A stretch of DNA of 64,000 nt. It comes from Mycoplasma anserisalpingitidis. GTDB lineage: Bacteria > Bacillota_I > Bacilli_A > Mycoplasmatales > Metamycoplasmataceae. Where the stretch lies: assembly GCF_007858495.1 (NCBI RefSeq), contig NZ_CP041663.1, positions 496,001 to 560,000 on the forward strand. Reading direction: 5' to 3'. A program made the translations under genes and the position numbers. The notes beneath the pieces were generated by a model. The model had not been told where the DNA came from. It did no database searches and was given only the letters and a program-made list of their open reading frames with translations. This document shows positions 29,547 through 41,492 of this stretch, in pieces (position 1 is the first letter of the stretch; each line of letters starts with the position of its first letter).

Positions 29547-30849
29547 CTTTTAGTTTAAGTATTGCAATTGTTTCAAAATGCATTGTTTGTGCAAATATGT
29601 CATATCCTTTATAAAATTCAATTTTATATTCATGCAATAAAAATTCTAAATCACGCAATTGAGTTTTAAAGTCACATGAAATGTATACTAACTGTTGTGG
29701 TTTTCAATCAAGAATTTTATTTATTAATTCTTTATCAATACCTGATCTAGGTGGGTCTAAAATCAAGGTAGTTTTTGCAAAATCAAAATTTTCTTTTTTA
29801 ATGTTTTTTGCATCACCAACAACATATTTACATTTATTATTAGGAATGTTATTTATTATTAGATTGTGATTAGATGTTTCAATTGCCTTTTTATCAATTT
29901 CAATACCGTAAATACTAAAGTTTTCATTGTACAAACAAATTCCTAATGTACCCACACCACAATACAAATCAATTAAATGATTATTATTTAAATTAATAAA
30001 ATTATTCACATCTTCTATTATTTTAGAAAAAGTCTTGGTATCGATTTGAAAAAAAGAATTTATATCAACATAAAAAGGCTTATTGTACAAAGTTATAATT
30101 GGTTTTGTTTGAATATCTGCATTAGAAAATAAAAGATTATCTTTGTTACTTCTAATTTCTAATTTCAATAAATTATTTTTATCTTCGATAAGATTTTGTA
30201 ACTTGGAAATGTCAATTTTATCATTGTTGACATTTATCCTTATAAAATAATTATTTTGATCGTAAATTCTTCCAATCACTTCATAAACATCTAATCTTTC
30301 ATAGCTATCTAACTTTGATAAAATATCACTTATTTTTCTAAATAGGCTTTGATTGTCGATTATTGGGCAATCACTAATTTTTATTAGATTATTTGTATTA
30401 AATTCATAACTAAATAAATTATTTTTATTATTAACTTTTTTTACAACAAATCTTGATTTATTACGATAATGAGTTATGTTAAGTGATTTTTCAATTTCAA
30501 TTTTTTGATTTAATAAATTGGGAAATTTTCAATTAAAGAATTTATTAATCAATTCAGTCTTTAACTTAACTTGTTCTTCATAATCTAACCCATATAGCGG
30601 AGCAGAACCTGAAATTGTGTAAAATAAATCAATTTTTTCTCTCTTTTCTGAAGTTATTAAATACTTATGAACAGATCCAAAAAAATATTTAGAAAGAACT
30701 TTAGTGATTTTTACCAACGCCTTTTCATTTACAAATAATCCTAAAACAAATATTGGTTTATTCTGATAGAAACACTTACCAAGTCCTTCATACGTCATTT
30801 CAACACATTCTAATTCAACGATTGAACCTACTTCTAATTTATTTTTCAT
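29542..30849 (-). CDS. RNA (uracil-5-)-methyltransferase, RlmD/TrmA family
   Basis: A 435-residue SAM-dependent enzyme that makes m5U in 23S rRNA or tRNA. An N-terminal TRAM-like domain (SIVELECVEMTYEGLGKCF) is followed by a Rossmann domain with LIDLYCGVGTLGICLY, the catalytic DPPRSGID and VYISCDF (nucleophilic Cys). The C-terminal HFETIAIL carries the general-base Glu. The four-Cys Fe-S cluster of E. coli RlmD is not visible, as in several Gram-positive homologues. It overlaps parC at its start by 11 bases. Confidence 0.88.
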
Positions 30850-33406
30850 TTAATGTCTTTTCTATCTTAGCTAATAATTCTTCAATATTTGAATCTAACA
30901 TATCGATTTTTTTATTTACATCTTCTATTATTTCTACTTCACTTTGACTATCAGATTGAAAATTAATTTGCTCTTTAATGGTTTTTTGTGTTTTCTTTAT
31001 AACACCATTAGCAAAATTTTCTATTTTTATCTTCGAGAATCTATCATCAGTTTTGGAAAATGAATATTGTTTAATAGAATCCAAAAACGATAAACCATCT
31101 TTGTCTCTAACTAAAATAAGGTCATTATCTCTGGTTGAATAAATTTCATTTATGATATAAGGTTCAAATTTTCTATTCTTAAATAATGGCTTTCCTTTGT
31201 TATTTTTCGAAACATAAAGAATGTCTTTTGCTCTTATTTTCTTAATCATTCCATCGTCAGTCAGAAGGGTTAAAACATCATTATTTTGAGCGACTGTAAA
31301 AGCAACAATATAATCATTATTTGTTAAATTAGCACCTTTAATTCCTTTTGCCTTAGTTCCGTAAATATTTATATCATTTTCAGTGTATTTATTGCATAAA
31401 CCAAAACTTGAAACTAAGATAATGTCTTTTGCCCCATTACTTAAACAAGCATTTATAACTCTATCATCATTTGAAATACTGATAGCTGTATAAGTTTTAA
31501 CAGTTCTTGAAACTTCAAAATCTTTGATTGGGGTTCTTTTTACAATACCATTTCTTGTAGCGATAGTAACAAATAAATTACTATTTCAATCGCTTACTTC
31601 TATAACACTAACCACAACTTCACCACTTTGTAAATCTACAAAATCTGAAAGGTGAATTCCATTATCTTTTCACTTACACTCTTCAATTTTATAAATTGGT
31701 ATTATTGCATAATTACCAAAATTTGTAAAAATTAAAAATGTATCCATAGTATTTACTTGATTATAAAAGGTTAAATAATCTTCATCTTTCAAAACATATG
31801 TTGAGAAATCATTAGAATCAATAACTTTTTGACTAAGTCGTTTTATATATCCGAATTTTGAGATTGCAACATTTATAATTTCTTCTTTAATTAGATCTTT
31901 TTCATCATAGTCAAAGTTATATTCCCTTTCAACAATTTGAGTTCTTCTTGGGGAAGGAAATTCATTTCTTAGATCTTTTAGTAAATTAATCAAATAGAAA
32001 GTAAACTTATCTTTATCATCTAAAAGAGAATTAATATAATTGATTTCATTTTCCAAATAATCTTTTTCATTTTTAAATTCGTTGTAATCAGTTTTTGAAA
32101 GTTTATAAAGTCTTAATTCAGCAATGGCGGTAGCCTGATTTTTCGTGAACCCAAAAATATTCATTAAATCTTGAATAACACCCGCTTTTGATCCTTCACT
32201 TTTTCTGATAACCTCAATTATCTCATCTGTAATTTCAGTAACTTTAAGAAATCCCAAAACAATTTCTAATCTTAGTTTATGTTTTTCAACATCATAAGTT
32301 AAAGTTTTAGTCTTAATATCGCTTATATGTTCTACATATGATGTAATTAAATTATTTAAGTTCAATAATTGTGGGGAGTTATTTTTTATAACCATATTAT
32401 TATAGCTATAATTAATTTGTAACTTAGTTTTAGAAAAAAGATATCTCATTATACTTTTCTCATTAGCATCTTTTTCCAATGTGATTACAATCTTTATACC
32501 TTCGCGGTCTGATTGATCTTTTATTTCCAAAACACCATCCATTTCATTTTGAGAAATTAAAACGTCTATTGAATAAATCAAATCAGATTTAATGACACCA
32601 TAAGGAATTTCAGTAATTTCTATATATTTATTTTTATTGTCACTTGTTATTGTGAATTTTGAAAATAACTGGATTTTATTTTTAATAGTTCTTCCGGTTT
32701 CAAAAGATTCTTCAATGCCTTTGGTGCCATAAATTGTTCCTCCAGTAGGAAAATCTGGACCTTTAACAATTGAACATAACTGTGAAAATGATAAATTTGG
32801 ATTTTGTAATTTAGCAATAGTTGCGTCAATTATTTCTTCAAAGTTGTGTGGTGGCATTTCAGTAGCCATTCCAATAGCAATACCTGTTGTTCCATTAATA
32901 AGTAAATTAGGAAAAATTGAAGGTAAAACAGCAGGTTCTAGTTCAGAGTCGTCAAAATTAGGAACAAAATTTACTGGATTTTTCTTTAACTCACCTAAAA
33001 TTAACTCAGCAACTTTACTCATTCTTGCTTCTGTATAACGCATTGCAGCTGCACCGTCATTATCGATCGAACCCACATTACCATGCATATCTACAAGGGG
33101 CATAGAATTTTTTCACCACTGAGCCATATTAACCATAGCTTCATAGACAGAACTATCACCATGGGGATGAAATCTACCAATAACATCCCCTACAACACGA
33201 GCTGATTTTTTAAATGGTTTATTATGAAAAAGCCCCAATTCATACATTGAGTATAATATTCTTCTTTGAACTGGTTTTAATCCGTCTCTCACATCAGGAA
33301 GAGCTCGTTGCTGGATGATGTATTTAGAATATCTTCCAAATCTCTCAGCCATTATTTTATCTAGGGATTCATTAATTATTTTTTCAATTACGCTATTTTT
33401 ATCCAT
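30839..33406 (-). CDS. parC: DNA topoisomerase IV subunit A
   Basis: An 855-residue type IIA topoisomerase subunit that decatenates chromosomes. The breakage-reunion domain has [46 protein letters not shown] and the active-site Tyr in [13 protein letters not shown]-terminal beta-pinwheel follows. I call it ParC rather than GyrA from [10 protein letters not shown] and MHGN, but gyrB/parE are not in the window to confirm. Several TGA Trp codons are present. It is divergent from hup. Confidence 0.88.
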
Positions 33407-33597
33407 GTTTTACCTTTTTTATTTACTAATTATATATTATTTTATAGCTTAAAACTGGGCTAAATTTTTCACATTTTAGGAAATTTTGAGTTAATTTAGT
33501 AAAATACTACTTAAATTTTGTGTATTTTTTCTAAATTTACCTATTTTTTAGTACAAAAAGGAAAAAATTTTGTAAAATAATAATGAAAAGGGGACTT
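33407..33597. promoter_or_regulatory. parC/hup divergent intergenic region
   Basis: 191 AT-rich bases with several TAAAAT-type -10 candidates for hup (about 33500-33585). It contains TTTTTCACATTTTA at 33465-33478, a motif also seen before the regulator at 1.3 kb and the importer at 44.7 kb. Confidence 0.4.
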
Positions 33598-33879
33598 ATG
33601 ACAAAAAAAGAATTTATTAGCAAAATCGCTGAAAGATGCGACGTTCCGGTAAAAGAAGTAGATAAATTTTTCGATGCATTCGTTTTTGTTCTTAAAGAAG
33701 AATTAATTGCTGAAGAAAGAGTTCAACTTTCAGATTTAGGAACATTTACAACACAAATTAAACGTGGACGTACAACAACAAATCCATTTAGTCCTACTAA
33801 AGAAGTTATTACCGTGCCTGAAAAACGTGTTGTAAAATACAAACCATCTAAATATTTACGTGAATTAGTAGACTTTTAA
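33598..33879 (+). CDS. hup: HU-family DNA-binding protein
   Basis: A 93-residue nucleoid protein. MTKKEFISKIAERCDVPVKEVDKFF is the helical dimerisation part; LSDLGTFTTQIKRGRTTTNPFSPTKEV is the beta-arm region with the Pro that intercalates into DNA. I prefer the ATG at 33598 (AAAGGGGACTT upstream) over an in-frame ATG at 33583. It is convergent with recU; stop codons are adjacent. Confidence 0.92.
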   Translation: MTKKEFISKIAERCDVPVKEVDKFFDAFVFVLKEELIAEERVQLSDLGTFTTQIKRGRTTTNPFSPTKEVITVPEKRVVKYKPSKYLRELVDF

Positions 33880-34347
33880 TTAGCTAATTATTGGTATGAA
33901 ATCTAATATTCCTGGGAAAGTTAATTCAACTTCTTTGGAATATTTTTTTATGTTTAAATAAGTTATTGAAATATCTTCTATCATAAAATTCTCAATTATT
34001 TCGGGTTCTACAATCAAAAATTTATTTTCAGCAAAAAAATATAGGACATAAAAGGAAATGCCTCCAAATTTCTTTATTTTTAATAAAAATTCTAGTTGAT
34101 GAAGCTTAAAATTAGACTTTTCTATCCGTGTTCCATGAGTACTTTTTGCCTCAAAAGCTATAAAAGTACCCTTTAAACAACCTCAATAGTCTACTGTTGA
34201 TTTTCCTTTTGCAACATTTTTGTTGTTAGTATTTTTTAACTCAATACTCTTCTTTTCTATGTGAGCTAAATTGTTTTTTATGTAAAAGTTGCAGGTTAAA
34301 TTTAATACTGTTTCTAAAAACATACCTCTATTTTTATGTAATATCAT
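33880..34347 (-). CDS. recU: Holliday junction resolvase RecU
   Basis: A 155-residue nuclease that cuts recombination junctions. It shows the RecU pattern: NRGMFLETVLNLTCNFYI at the start, KSTVDYWG, then FIAFEAKSTHG with the catalytic Glu-x-Lys, NFKLHQLEFL, and GGISFYVLYF. The frame has a TGA Trp codon at about 34181, so it is hidden under the standard code. The ATG at 34347 has only a weak ribosome site. No other resolvase is in the window. Confidence 0.87.
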
Positions 34348-34484
34348 CTCATAGATAATATGTCTTCAAAATTATCGATAAACAAAAAGTGAACAAAAAA
34401 TAATATAAAAAAGATTTCATTTCATTTTAATAATAAATTATAAAAAGTAAATAAATAATATATTATTTAAATATTGGAGGACTT

Positions 34485-35219
34485 ATGAAAAATACAATTA
34501 TTATTGGAAACTGAAAAATGAACAAAACATATTCAGAATCAGTTAAATATGTTGAAGATTTTGAGAAATTATACAAACAAAACTCAAACAAAATCATTCC
34601 TAACTTAACTTTTGGGGTTGCTGTACCTTTTACAAGTTTAGCAGTGGCAAAATTAAATAAAGTTAGTGAATTACACTTTGGAGCCCAAGATATGTCATTG
34701 CATGAAAAAGGTGCTTATACTAGCGAAGTATCCTCAGATATGATTGTTGATCTTGGTGCAAAATATGTAATTTTAGGACACTCAGAAATAAGAAGTTACC
34801 ACTGTGAAACAGATGAAGTTGTAAATAAAAAGGCTAAACTAGCTATTGCTAAAGGATTAACACCTATTGTTTGTGTTGGTGAAACACTTGAAGAATATGA
34901 AGCCGGGAGAACTAAAGAAGTTGTTGCGCAACAACTAGCTCTTTCTCTTAAAGATTTGGATTTGAGTAAAATTGTTTTGGCTTATGAGCCAATTTGAGCT
35001 ATTGGAACTGGTAAAGTTGCTACACCTGAAATTGCTGAAGATGTATGTAAATTTATTAAAGAAAAAACTTCTAAAGATTTAATTGTTCAATATGGAGGAA
35101 GTGTATCACCTAAAAATATTAAAGAACTACATGATCAACCAAGTATTGACGGATTCTTAGTTGGTGGTGCTTCATTAGAACCAGAAAGTTTCTTAGCTTT
35201 ATTAACATTAGGGAAATAA
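34485..35219 (+). CDS. tpiA: Triosephosphate isomerase
   Basis: A 244-residue glycolytic enzyme interconverting dihydroxyacetone phosphate and glyceraldehyde 3-phosphate. Active-site residues: Lys in GNWKMNK, His in LGHSEIR and Glu in [15 protein letters not shown]; a C-terminal [10 protein letters not shown] phosphate loop. The usual SERR after the catalytic His is changed to SEIR. GGAGGACTT precedes the ATG. It works with aldolase encoded at 59.5-60.3 kb. Confidence 0.97.
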
Positions 35220-35225
35220 TTAAAA

Positions 35226-35255
35226 GAAAAACTGAAGTAATTCAGTTTTTTATTT
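35226..35255 (+). terminator. Terminator of tpiA
   Basis: AAAACTGA-AGTAA-TTCAGTTTTTTATTT hairpin with T-run. Confidence 0.85.
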
Positions 35256-35259
35256 AACC

Positions 35260-35922
35260 CTATAATCAAGGTGCAAAAATAATTAAACAAATTGCAACAT
35301 TAGCAACTATTAATCAAAACAAAGACACTTTCTTTCTGTAAAGAACAAAAGAAATAATTGATGAAATTGGAACATAAATATATAGAACTATTAATCTTCA
35401 TCCACTAAAAAATATAGCTTTAGAATTGCCAAAATCAAATTTAAAGTAATCTGATGCTGAATCATTGAATATTAAATAAGGAAAAATAACATTGGTAATT
35501 AATTGTACTGCAAGAGAGATCACTATTCCAGCCACAACAGGTTTTAAAATTACTATTAAGCGTTTAAGAACTGGTGAATCATTAAATTTATTAATATATT
35601 TCATACAGTAAAACATCATTAAAATTGCAGGTGCAATAAAGAAAATGTATGTAATGATCGTCAGAATATGTCCATATCAACTTCCATTACCAATAAAATA
35701 TCCTGTAAAAAAGGCGAATTTAGTTGAAAGAATACCAGGAGTTGAATTTGAAACAGTAAAAGCGTTGTTAATCATTGTTTCAGTAATTTCAATATTAAAA
35801 TTTTTAGCAATAAATAATCAAATTCACTTAAAAATAGGCATAAAAATTTGTCCGCCACCAAAAACACTCAATGAAGCAATAATAAGAAATAGAAAAGTTA
35901 ATAATAAAGCTAAAATAAACAT
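35260..35922 (-). CDS. chrA: Chromate transporter family protein, second half
   Basis: A 220-residue membrane protein of the CHR family, about six helices. The N-terminal motif FGGGQIFMPIFK and later VSNSTPGILSTKFAFFTGY match CHR half-domains. The real substrate in mycoplasmas is unknown; chromate export is the family name only. It starts within the stop codon of its partner (TAATG), so the two halves are made together. Confidence 0.8.
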
Positions 35923-36512
35923 TATTTATCTCCTTTTTTATTTTTCATACCTTTTCTGTATGATATGTAATGAAATAATCCAAAAAAAATAAAAACTATT
36001 ATCATAATAACAATTGGAATATTAAATGGACTAGGAATAAATAAACAAAACGCAAACGTAAATAAAAATAAGACTAATCATAGCGGAATTGACATCTCTT
36101 TTTTGCTAGATTTCATATATTCATAACCAAAAGCTAAAAGTACACCACTAATCGCTGTTAAAACACCGACAGAAATTACACTAATGTAATTCTGAGGTAA
36201 TAAATAAATTAAAAAATAGAATAAATAAGCTAATAAAATATGAGGCAACATAGCAAAAAAAGTAATCAATGAGCCTTTTCAAAATCCAAAAACTTTTATA
36301 GCTAGATATGAAATAGCTTCAATTACGGATGGTCCAGGCAACATATTTGAAACGATAACTATCTTGTCAAATTCTTCAATAGTCATTCATTTCTTTTTAT
36401 CAACCGCTTCGTTTTTCAATACTGGCATTAATGCATTACCTCCACCAAAGCCAATGAAAGTCATTTTAATAATCAAAAGTATCATTTCTCAAATCTTGGG
36501 TTTTTTCTTCAC
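35922..36512 (-). CDS. chrA: Chromate transporter family protein, first half
   Basis: 196 residues, about five or six membrane helices. CHR motifs: TFIGFGGGNALMPVLKNE, then VSNMLPGPSVIEAISYLA. It starts with GTG at 36510-36512, supported by AAAGGAGGAGTT directly upstream. With its neighbour it makes a heterodimeric split CHR transporter, as in Bacillus. It lies just behind tRNA-His, whose terminator separates them. Confidence 0.82.
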
Positions 36513-36533
36513 AACTCCTCCTTTAAATTCAAC

Positions 36534-36560
36534 AAAAAAACAACCTTTAGGGTTGTTTTG
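36534..36560 (-). terminator. Terminator after tRNA-His
   Basis: On the minus strand AAAACAACC-CTAAA-GGTTGTTTTTTTG. Confidence 0.8.
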
Positions 36561-36566
36561 ATGAAA

Positions 36567-36643
36567 TGGGGCGAACGACGGGATTCGAACCCGCGAATGA
36601 CGGGACCACAACCCGCTGTGTTAGCCGCTTCACCACATTCGCC
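36567..36643 (-). tRNA. tRNA-His (GTG anticodon)
   Basis: 77 bases with a full cloverleaf on the minus strand. The 8-base-pair acceptor (GGCGAATG with CGTTCGCC) includes the extra G(-1):C73 pair diagnostic of tRNA-His. The anticodon loop TTGTGGT has anticodon GTG. The T-loop is GGTTCGAATCC. CCA is encoded. Confidence 0.96.
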
Positions 36644-36802
36644 ATGTGTATTAATTATATATGAAAATATAAATTTATAAAACTTTTTGTGGCTTTTATT
36701 TATTGTATAAAATGTCAAATCTATTCGTGAATTTTCAACCAAAATATAACACAAAGAATTTTTATTTTATTGTTATATAATTTAAGCGGCACGGAGGTTT
36801 GC

Positions 36803-37120
36803 ATGAAAAATTTCTATAATGATTTAATTAAAGAATTAAAAGTTAAAAGACTAACAAACGGGTTAATCTTTGGATTATTAACTTTATTTTTAGGTTGAAC
36901 TGGTATTAATTGATGATATGTTAAAAAGAATAATTTATTTTACACTTCAATCGGTATTACAATTATTTGTATAATTATTCCTTCAATATTTATTTTTGTA
37001 CCTGTTTTATCAATGATTCTTTCAATTATTCCTACTGTTTGAGGATTAACTAACTTTATTTATGGAATAGTAGTTCTTATTAAATCTTTTGAAAAAGAAA
37101 ATCATGAAGTATATGTATAA
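36803..37120 (+). CDS. Small membrane protein, TM2-domain-like
   Basis: 105 residues with three hydrophobic segments. The pattern LTLFLGWTGINWWYVKKNNLFYTSIGI, with the following helices, resembles the TM2 domain (LFLGxxGxHRFYLGK), but key residues differ. An ACGGAGGTTTGC ribosome site precedes the ATG. Function unknown; the similarity is by eye. It ends in a terminator shared with ppa. Confidence 0.65.
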
Positions 37121-37147
37121 TAAAAAGCTCAAAAGAGCTTTTTATTA
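37116..37147. terminator. Bidirectional terminator between TM2-like gene and ppa
   Basis: AATAAAAAGCTC-AAAA-GAGCTTTTTATT perfect hairpin, shared by convergent genes. Confidence 0.9.
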
Positions 37148-37696
37148 TACATATTTCTCAGGATGTTTGGCTTTCATTTCTTTTAAGAAATCATCCTTGC
37201 TTAATTTTCCATATTTATTCATTAAGTGAACGCATTCTTCATATTCATTTAATGCTCATTCAGTATCTTCAAATCCACCAACACTTGTTATTCCTGGACG
37301 TTTTCAGTTTTTGTATGTGCTGAAGAAAGTCTCAACTGATTTAACAAATTCTTCTGGTAAATCCTTAATTGAGTTTATATTATCTAAACGATAATCATCG
37401 TGGTGAACAGCAACTAATTTTGTATCTGTTTCACCGTCATCAATCATTTTCATAGCTCCGATAATTCTTGCATTTAATTTAACACCAGGAGCAAACACTT
37501 CAGGAGAATAAACTAGAACATCAAGTTCATCGCCATCTCAATCAAGAGCTTCTGGAACAAATCCATAGTTACATGGATAAACAAAATCTCCTCTTAAAAT
37601 TCTATCTACTTCGATTTCATTTGTTTTACGGTTGTATTCATATTTAATATTTGAATTTTTTTGAATTTCAATTTTTACTTGTATTACATTTTTCAT
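37145..37696 (-). CDS. ppa: Inorganic pyrophosphatase
   Basis: A 183-residue family I cytosolic pyrophosphatase that pulls biosynthetic reactions forward by hydrolysing PPi. Metal- and substrate-binding residues are in [34 protein letters not shown] and [11 protein letters not shown]. The length is normal. Two TGA Trp codons are near the C-terminus. It stands alone, with the HAD lipoprotein gene upstream on the same strand. Confidence 0.95.
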
Positions 37697-37745
37697 AATT
37701 AATATATTACCACTTTTTTACTTTTGTGAAATAAAGCTAATAGAA

Positions 37746-38897
37746 TTAATGATTAAATTCAGCAAATTTACTTAAAATTCCCTCATATAAATCCGCTTTA
37801 GGATTTCTATTTTGAGTAATTCTTTCAATAAAACTACCATAACTAGCATTTCCGGGAATTAAGATGTATGAGGCTGATCAATCTCTAGCAACTCATTGTT
37901 TTGTTTGAACATCATAAAACTGCTCTTTATTATTAATATCTAAGTTTCCGTAAAGTTTACCTACTTCAGAATTACTAATTAAATCGTTAACTATTTTATA
38001 ATCATTTACTACACCGGCACCCTTAGTGAAGTTATCATTAAAGTCATTTATATCATCACCAACTTTCATAACAACTCTAAAACTTACACTTTTTCCTTCT
38101 TCAATCTCTAATTTATTTGAGCTAACAAAGTTCATTCTTTCTTCTTTAGAACTTTTTCCATTAGAAGTTGTTCATGGTTTAGCAACTGAACCCGAAGCAT
38201 TTGTTCCTTTCATTCATCAAATTCATTCAGGCATGTAAACATTATCTAAACCAAGTTTATTTAAGTTTGTTTTAGAAGGTTCGATATGGCTCTTTTGTTG
38301 TCTGTTAGAGTTAAACATAACAACACCACCATGGTCATATACATATTTAATAAATTCAATTGCCCCTTTAACTTCTGTTGAAACAGCTGAATTTACAAAA
38401 TTATTCCATTCTGTCCCATTATAAGTTTCATTGTTTATTAATAAGTAATTTTGGTATGCCATATTATTTAAAACAGTTTCATCTAAGTCCATAAAAACAA
38501 CAGGAATGTATTCATTTTCATTTGTTGCTTGCACTTCAATAGTTGTGCTTTGTCCTTCTTTATTTACTACAACTTTATCTGTTACAATGCCATCTTGTTT
38601 ACTCATAACATCAAAAGCATGTTTTGCTAAATTATAAACCGTAAGACCCATAGCACTTTTTTCAGGTGCTAATGTGTTTCATAAGTTTGATGAAGCGTTT
38701 AATTTAGAATTTAACGCTACTTTAGCAAGCGCTTTTTGATCTGCCAACTCTTTTGCATGAGCTTTTTCCATTTGTTCAATTTTTGCTTTTAATTCTTTAA
38801 CTTCTTCATCATTTGTGCATGAAATGGTTGCACTTAATAAAGGTAAAGTTACAATAGTTGAAGCAAAACCTAAAGCTAATAATTTTCTTTTTTTCAT
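37746..38897 (-). CDS. HAD-family acid phosphatase / 5'-nucleotidase lipoprotein (P4-like)
   Basis: 383 residues. The signal peptide has a lipobox-type ATISC (Cys about 27) and a Lys/Glu coiled-coil spacer. The class B/C acid phosphatase domain then has VVFMDLDETVLNN (nucleophile Asp in DxDxT), VVMFNSNR and a late VMKVGDDINDF metal motif. Homologues such as lipoprotein e(P4) dephosphorylate nucleotides outside the cell. It follows the second permease gene by 22 bases on the same strand, so it probably feeds nucleosides to the importer (inference). Three TGA Trp codons follow residue 224. Confidence 0.87.
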
Positions 38898-38919
38898 TAA
38901 TATCTCCTATAAATTTTAT

Positions 38920-39870
38920 TTATCTTTTCGATTTATCATATGGAACACCAAGAGCTTCGGGTGAAACAGTTCTTTTACTAAACGCAATTAAAGCAATAAT
39001 AGTTACAACATATGGTACTGCTTGGAATAATGCTCCATATCTCTTAATTTCAGCAATTTCGATAACTCCATAAAATGATCATGAATATAGAAATGCGAAA
39101 ATCATAGAAACAAATACTGAATAGTGAATTTTTCATTGTGAAGTGATCATGATTGAAAGTGCCATGAATCCTAAACCTTGAACATCTATAGATTTAACAA
39201 ACAATGTTCATTGCATTTGAACAAAGATTGACCCAGCAACACCTGCGATTAAACCTGAAATAAATACACCTTGTCATTTCATTCTTGAAACATTAATTCC
39301 GGCAACATCTGCAGCTTGAGGATTTTCACCAATTGATTTAAATCTAAGACCTCACCTTGTTTTTTGCATCACAAAGATGCTTATCACTACAATAATAATT
39401 GTAATAAATATTTTTCAAGAAACTAAATTTTCTCAGGAATTAGGTGATGGATTTAATGTTAATTCGGTAGTTCCGTAGTTTTGTAGTATACCAGCACCTT
39501 GTTTTGTACGTAAAATATAAACTCCAAATGCTGAAATTCCAGTTATTAAAAGTGAAATTGCAAAACCAGCAACGGTTTGATTACCTTTTAATTTAATTGT
39601 CATAAAACCAAATATTAATGCAAAAATCCCTGTAGCTAAAGCAGCTAAAAAAGTAATAGGTATTTGGAATCACATGCTTATTTGACTTTGATCAAAAATC
39701 AAATCTGTAAGAATAAAACTAATAAAGCAAGTTATAAATGCTCCGAAGACAACAAAACCATTAATTGCAATATTTACTATTCCTACTCTTTCAGAAAAAA
39801 TTCCAGAAATAGAACCAAGAAGTAAAACACAAAAGATTAAGGTTGCGAAAATAACAACTGTTACTGACAT
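38920..39870 (-). CDS. Nucleoside-type ABC transporter permease 2
   Basis: A 316-residue membrane protein with about eight or nine helices, of the branched-chain/ribose permease superfamily (BPD_transp_2). Motifs ISGIFSERVGIVNIAINGF near the start, and WGLRFKSIGENPQAADVAGINV for the ATPase-contacting loop, are typical of BmpC/NupQ-type permeases. Its start overlaps the end of permease 1 by one base (TAATG-like). It pairs with permease 1 and the ATPase. Confidence 0.9.
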
Positions 39871-41492
39871 TATTTTTCCTCCTCAATCACTAAGTTCGAA
39901 TTTCTAAATATTTTATTATTAACAAATTTCTTGAATGTTTCTTTAAATAAATCTTCTTTATACTTTTTAAACTTATTTTTGTTCTCTCTTTTTGTGTTCT
40001 TATAATAAGAAATGTAGTCACTATATACATCAAGTCCAGCTAGTCTAACTTTTTCGTTGTATTCAAATTTTAGTTTCGCTAATTCTTGATATACTGAATT
40101 AATATCTACATCTTTTTTGTTTAAGTCTCTCTTGAGTTTTTCACTTAGACTTAAATAATTTCTAGTTTCATTTTTAAATTCTTTTTTACGTTGAATGCTC
40201 ATTTTCTTAACATCTTTTACTCTTGTTTTATGTTTGTTGTACATTGTTTTTTTATCAGAGTAATATTCTTTTCTAACTTTTCGATATTCTTTATTTCTAA
40301 CTAAAATCATTCATTTGATAAATGATTTAATTGGTGTTAGTTTACTAAATATTACAGCAATAGCAATAATAAATATCATTAATCCAGTAACTATTGGATA
40401 AAACTCATTAACAACTCCTAATTCAGAGAAAAGAGGAACTTTAGATGTATAAATAATGCTATAAAATATGCTTGAAAATAATACACCAATAGGATTGTTT
40501 AATGCAATTAAGGCAACAGCAATTGATTCAAACCCCATTGCTATAGGTCCAGATTCTAAACCTGTAATAGCACAATCTTTAATGACAAATAAGAAAAATC
40601 CCGCTATTCCACCAAGTGCACCCGAGATTGATAGCACACTTATAGTTAATGCTTTTTGATTTACACCAACATAATCAGCATTGTGTTTATTCAAACCAAT
40701 CATTTTAAGTTTGTAACCGATAGATGTATTTTTATAAATAAATCAAAACACTGCAGATAAAAGCACCAATAAAATAACACCAATTATTTTAAATGTTTCA
40801 ATTTGATCAAAACTAATTGATAATCTTGATGTTGTATATGGTAATGTTGAGAGAAATATACCAATATTTTCATCCGAAATAGGTATTAAAATTTCATTTT
40901 CCTTTGCTAATAATCATTTTCCAACACTAACAATAATTCAGTTTAAGAAAATTGTTGATATAACTTCATGCACATTAAAATATGCTTTTAATAAACCAGA
41001 TATCATTCCACAAATGAATCCAACTACTATAAACAAGAGCATTCCAAAAAATAGCGTTAATGTAGAAGGTTCAAAATTTCTGTTTAGGATCATAAATGAA
41101 AAGAATAATAATGCAGGTAAAGTCATCTGTCCTGACACACCGACATTAAAATATCCTGTTTTGAATGCTACAGCAATAGCTAGGCCTAAAAACCCAAAAA
41201 TTGCAAAATATAATCAAAAGTTGGTTATATTATATTCATCAAAAGCTGATGTTAATAAGCTAGCGATAAATTCGAAAGGATTACCAAATGTCCCGCTACT
41301 GATAAAAATATAAAATCCATATGCAATACCAGATAAAATAATTCCTACTAATATTGCTCAAATGGAACTAAAAACTTTTTTGATTGTTGATGAACCATTT
41401 TCGAAAGTCAAAACTTTTTGAAGTTTATATTTTTTATCTCTAAATTGTTCATTAAAACTACTAATGAACTTATTTTCTTTTGGATTATTCAT
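39870..41492 (-). CDS. Nucleoside-type ABC transporter permease 1 with long basic C-terminal tail
   Basis: 540 residues. Residues 1-393 hold about nine helices and the usual permease motifs (FKTGYFNVGVSGQM; the coupling loop IGLNKHNADYVGVN). A TGA Trp codon at 40311 continues the frame into a 147-residue Lys/Arg/Glu-rich, probably cytoplasmic coiled-coil tail (KEYRKVRKEYYSDKKTMYNK ...). Standard family members lack this tail. The start at 41492 overlaps the ATPase 3' end by 8 bases. It is part of a four-gene importer plus a phosphatase. Confidence 0.88.

Noticed and set aside
35645-35992. 115-codon plus-strand frame with hydrophobic stretches
   Set aside because: Antisense to the chromate transporter halves; the minus strand has the family motifs.
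36509-36754. 81-codon minus-strand frame
   Set aside because: It runs through the whole tRNA-His gene and its terminator, so it is not a protein gene.
40311-40313. Split of the permease into two genes at 40311
   Set aside because: The apparent stop is TGA, read as Trp in this organism; the frame is continuous.
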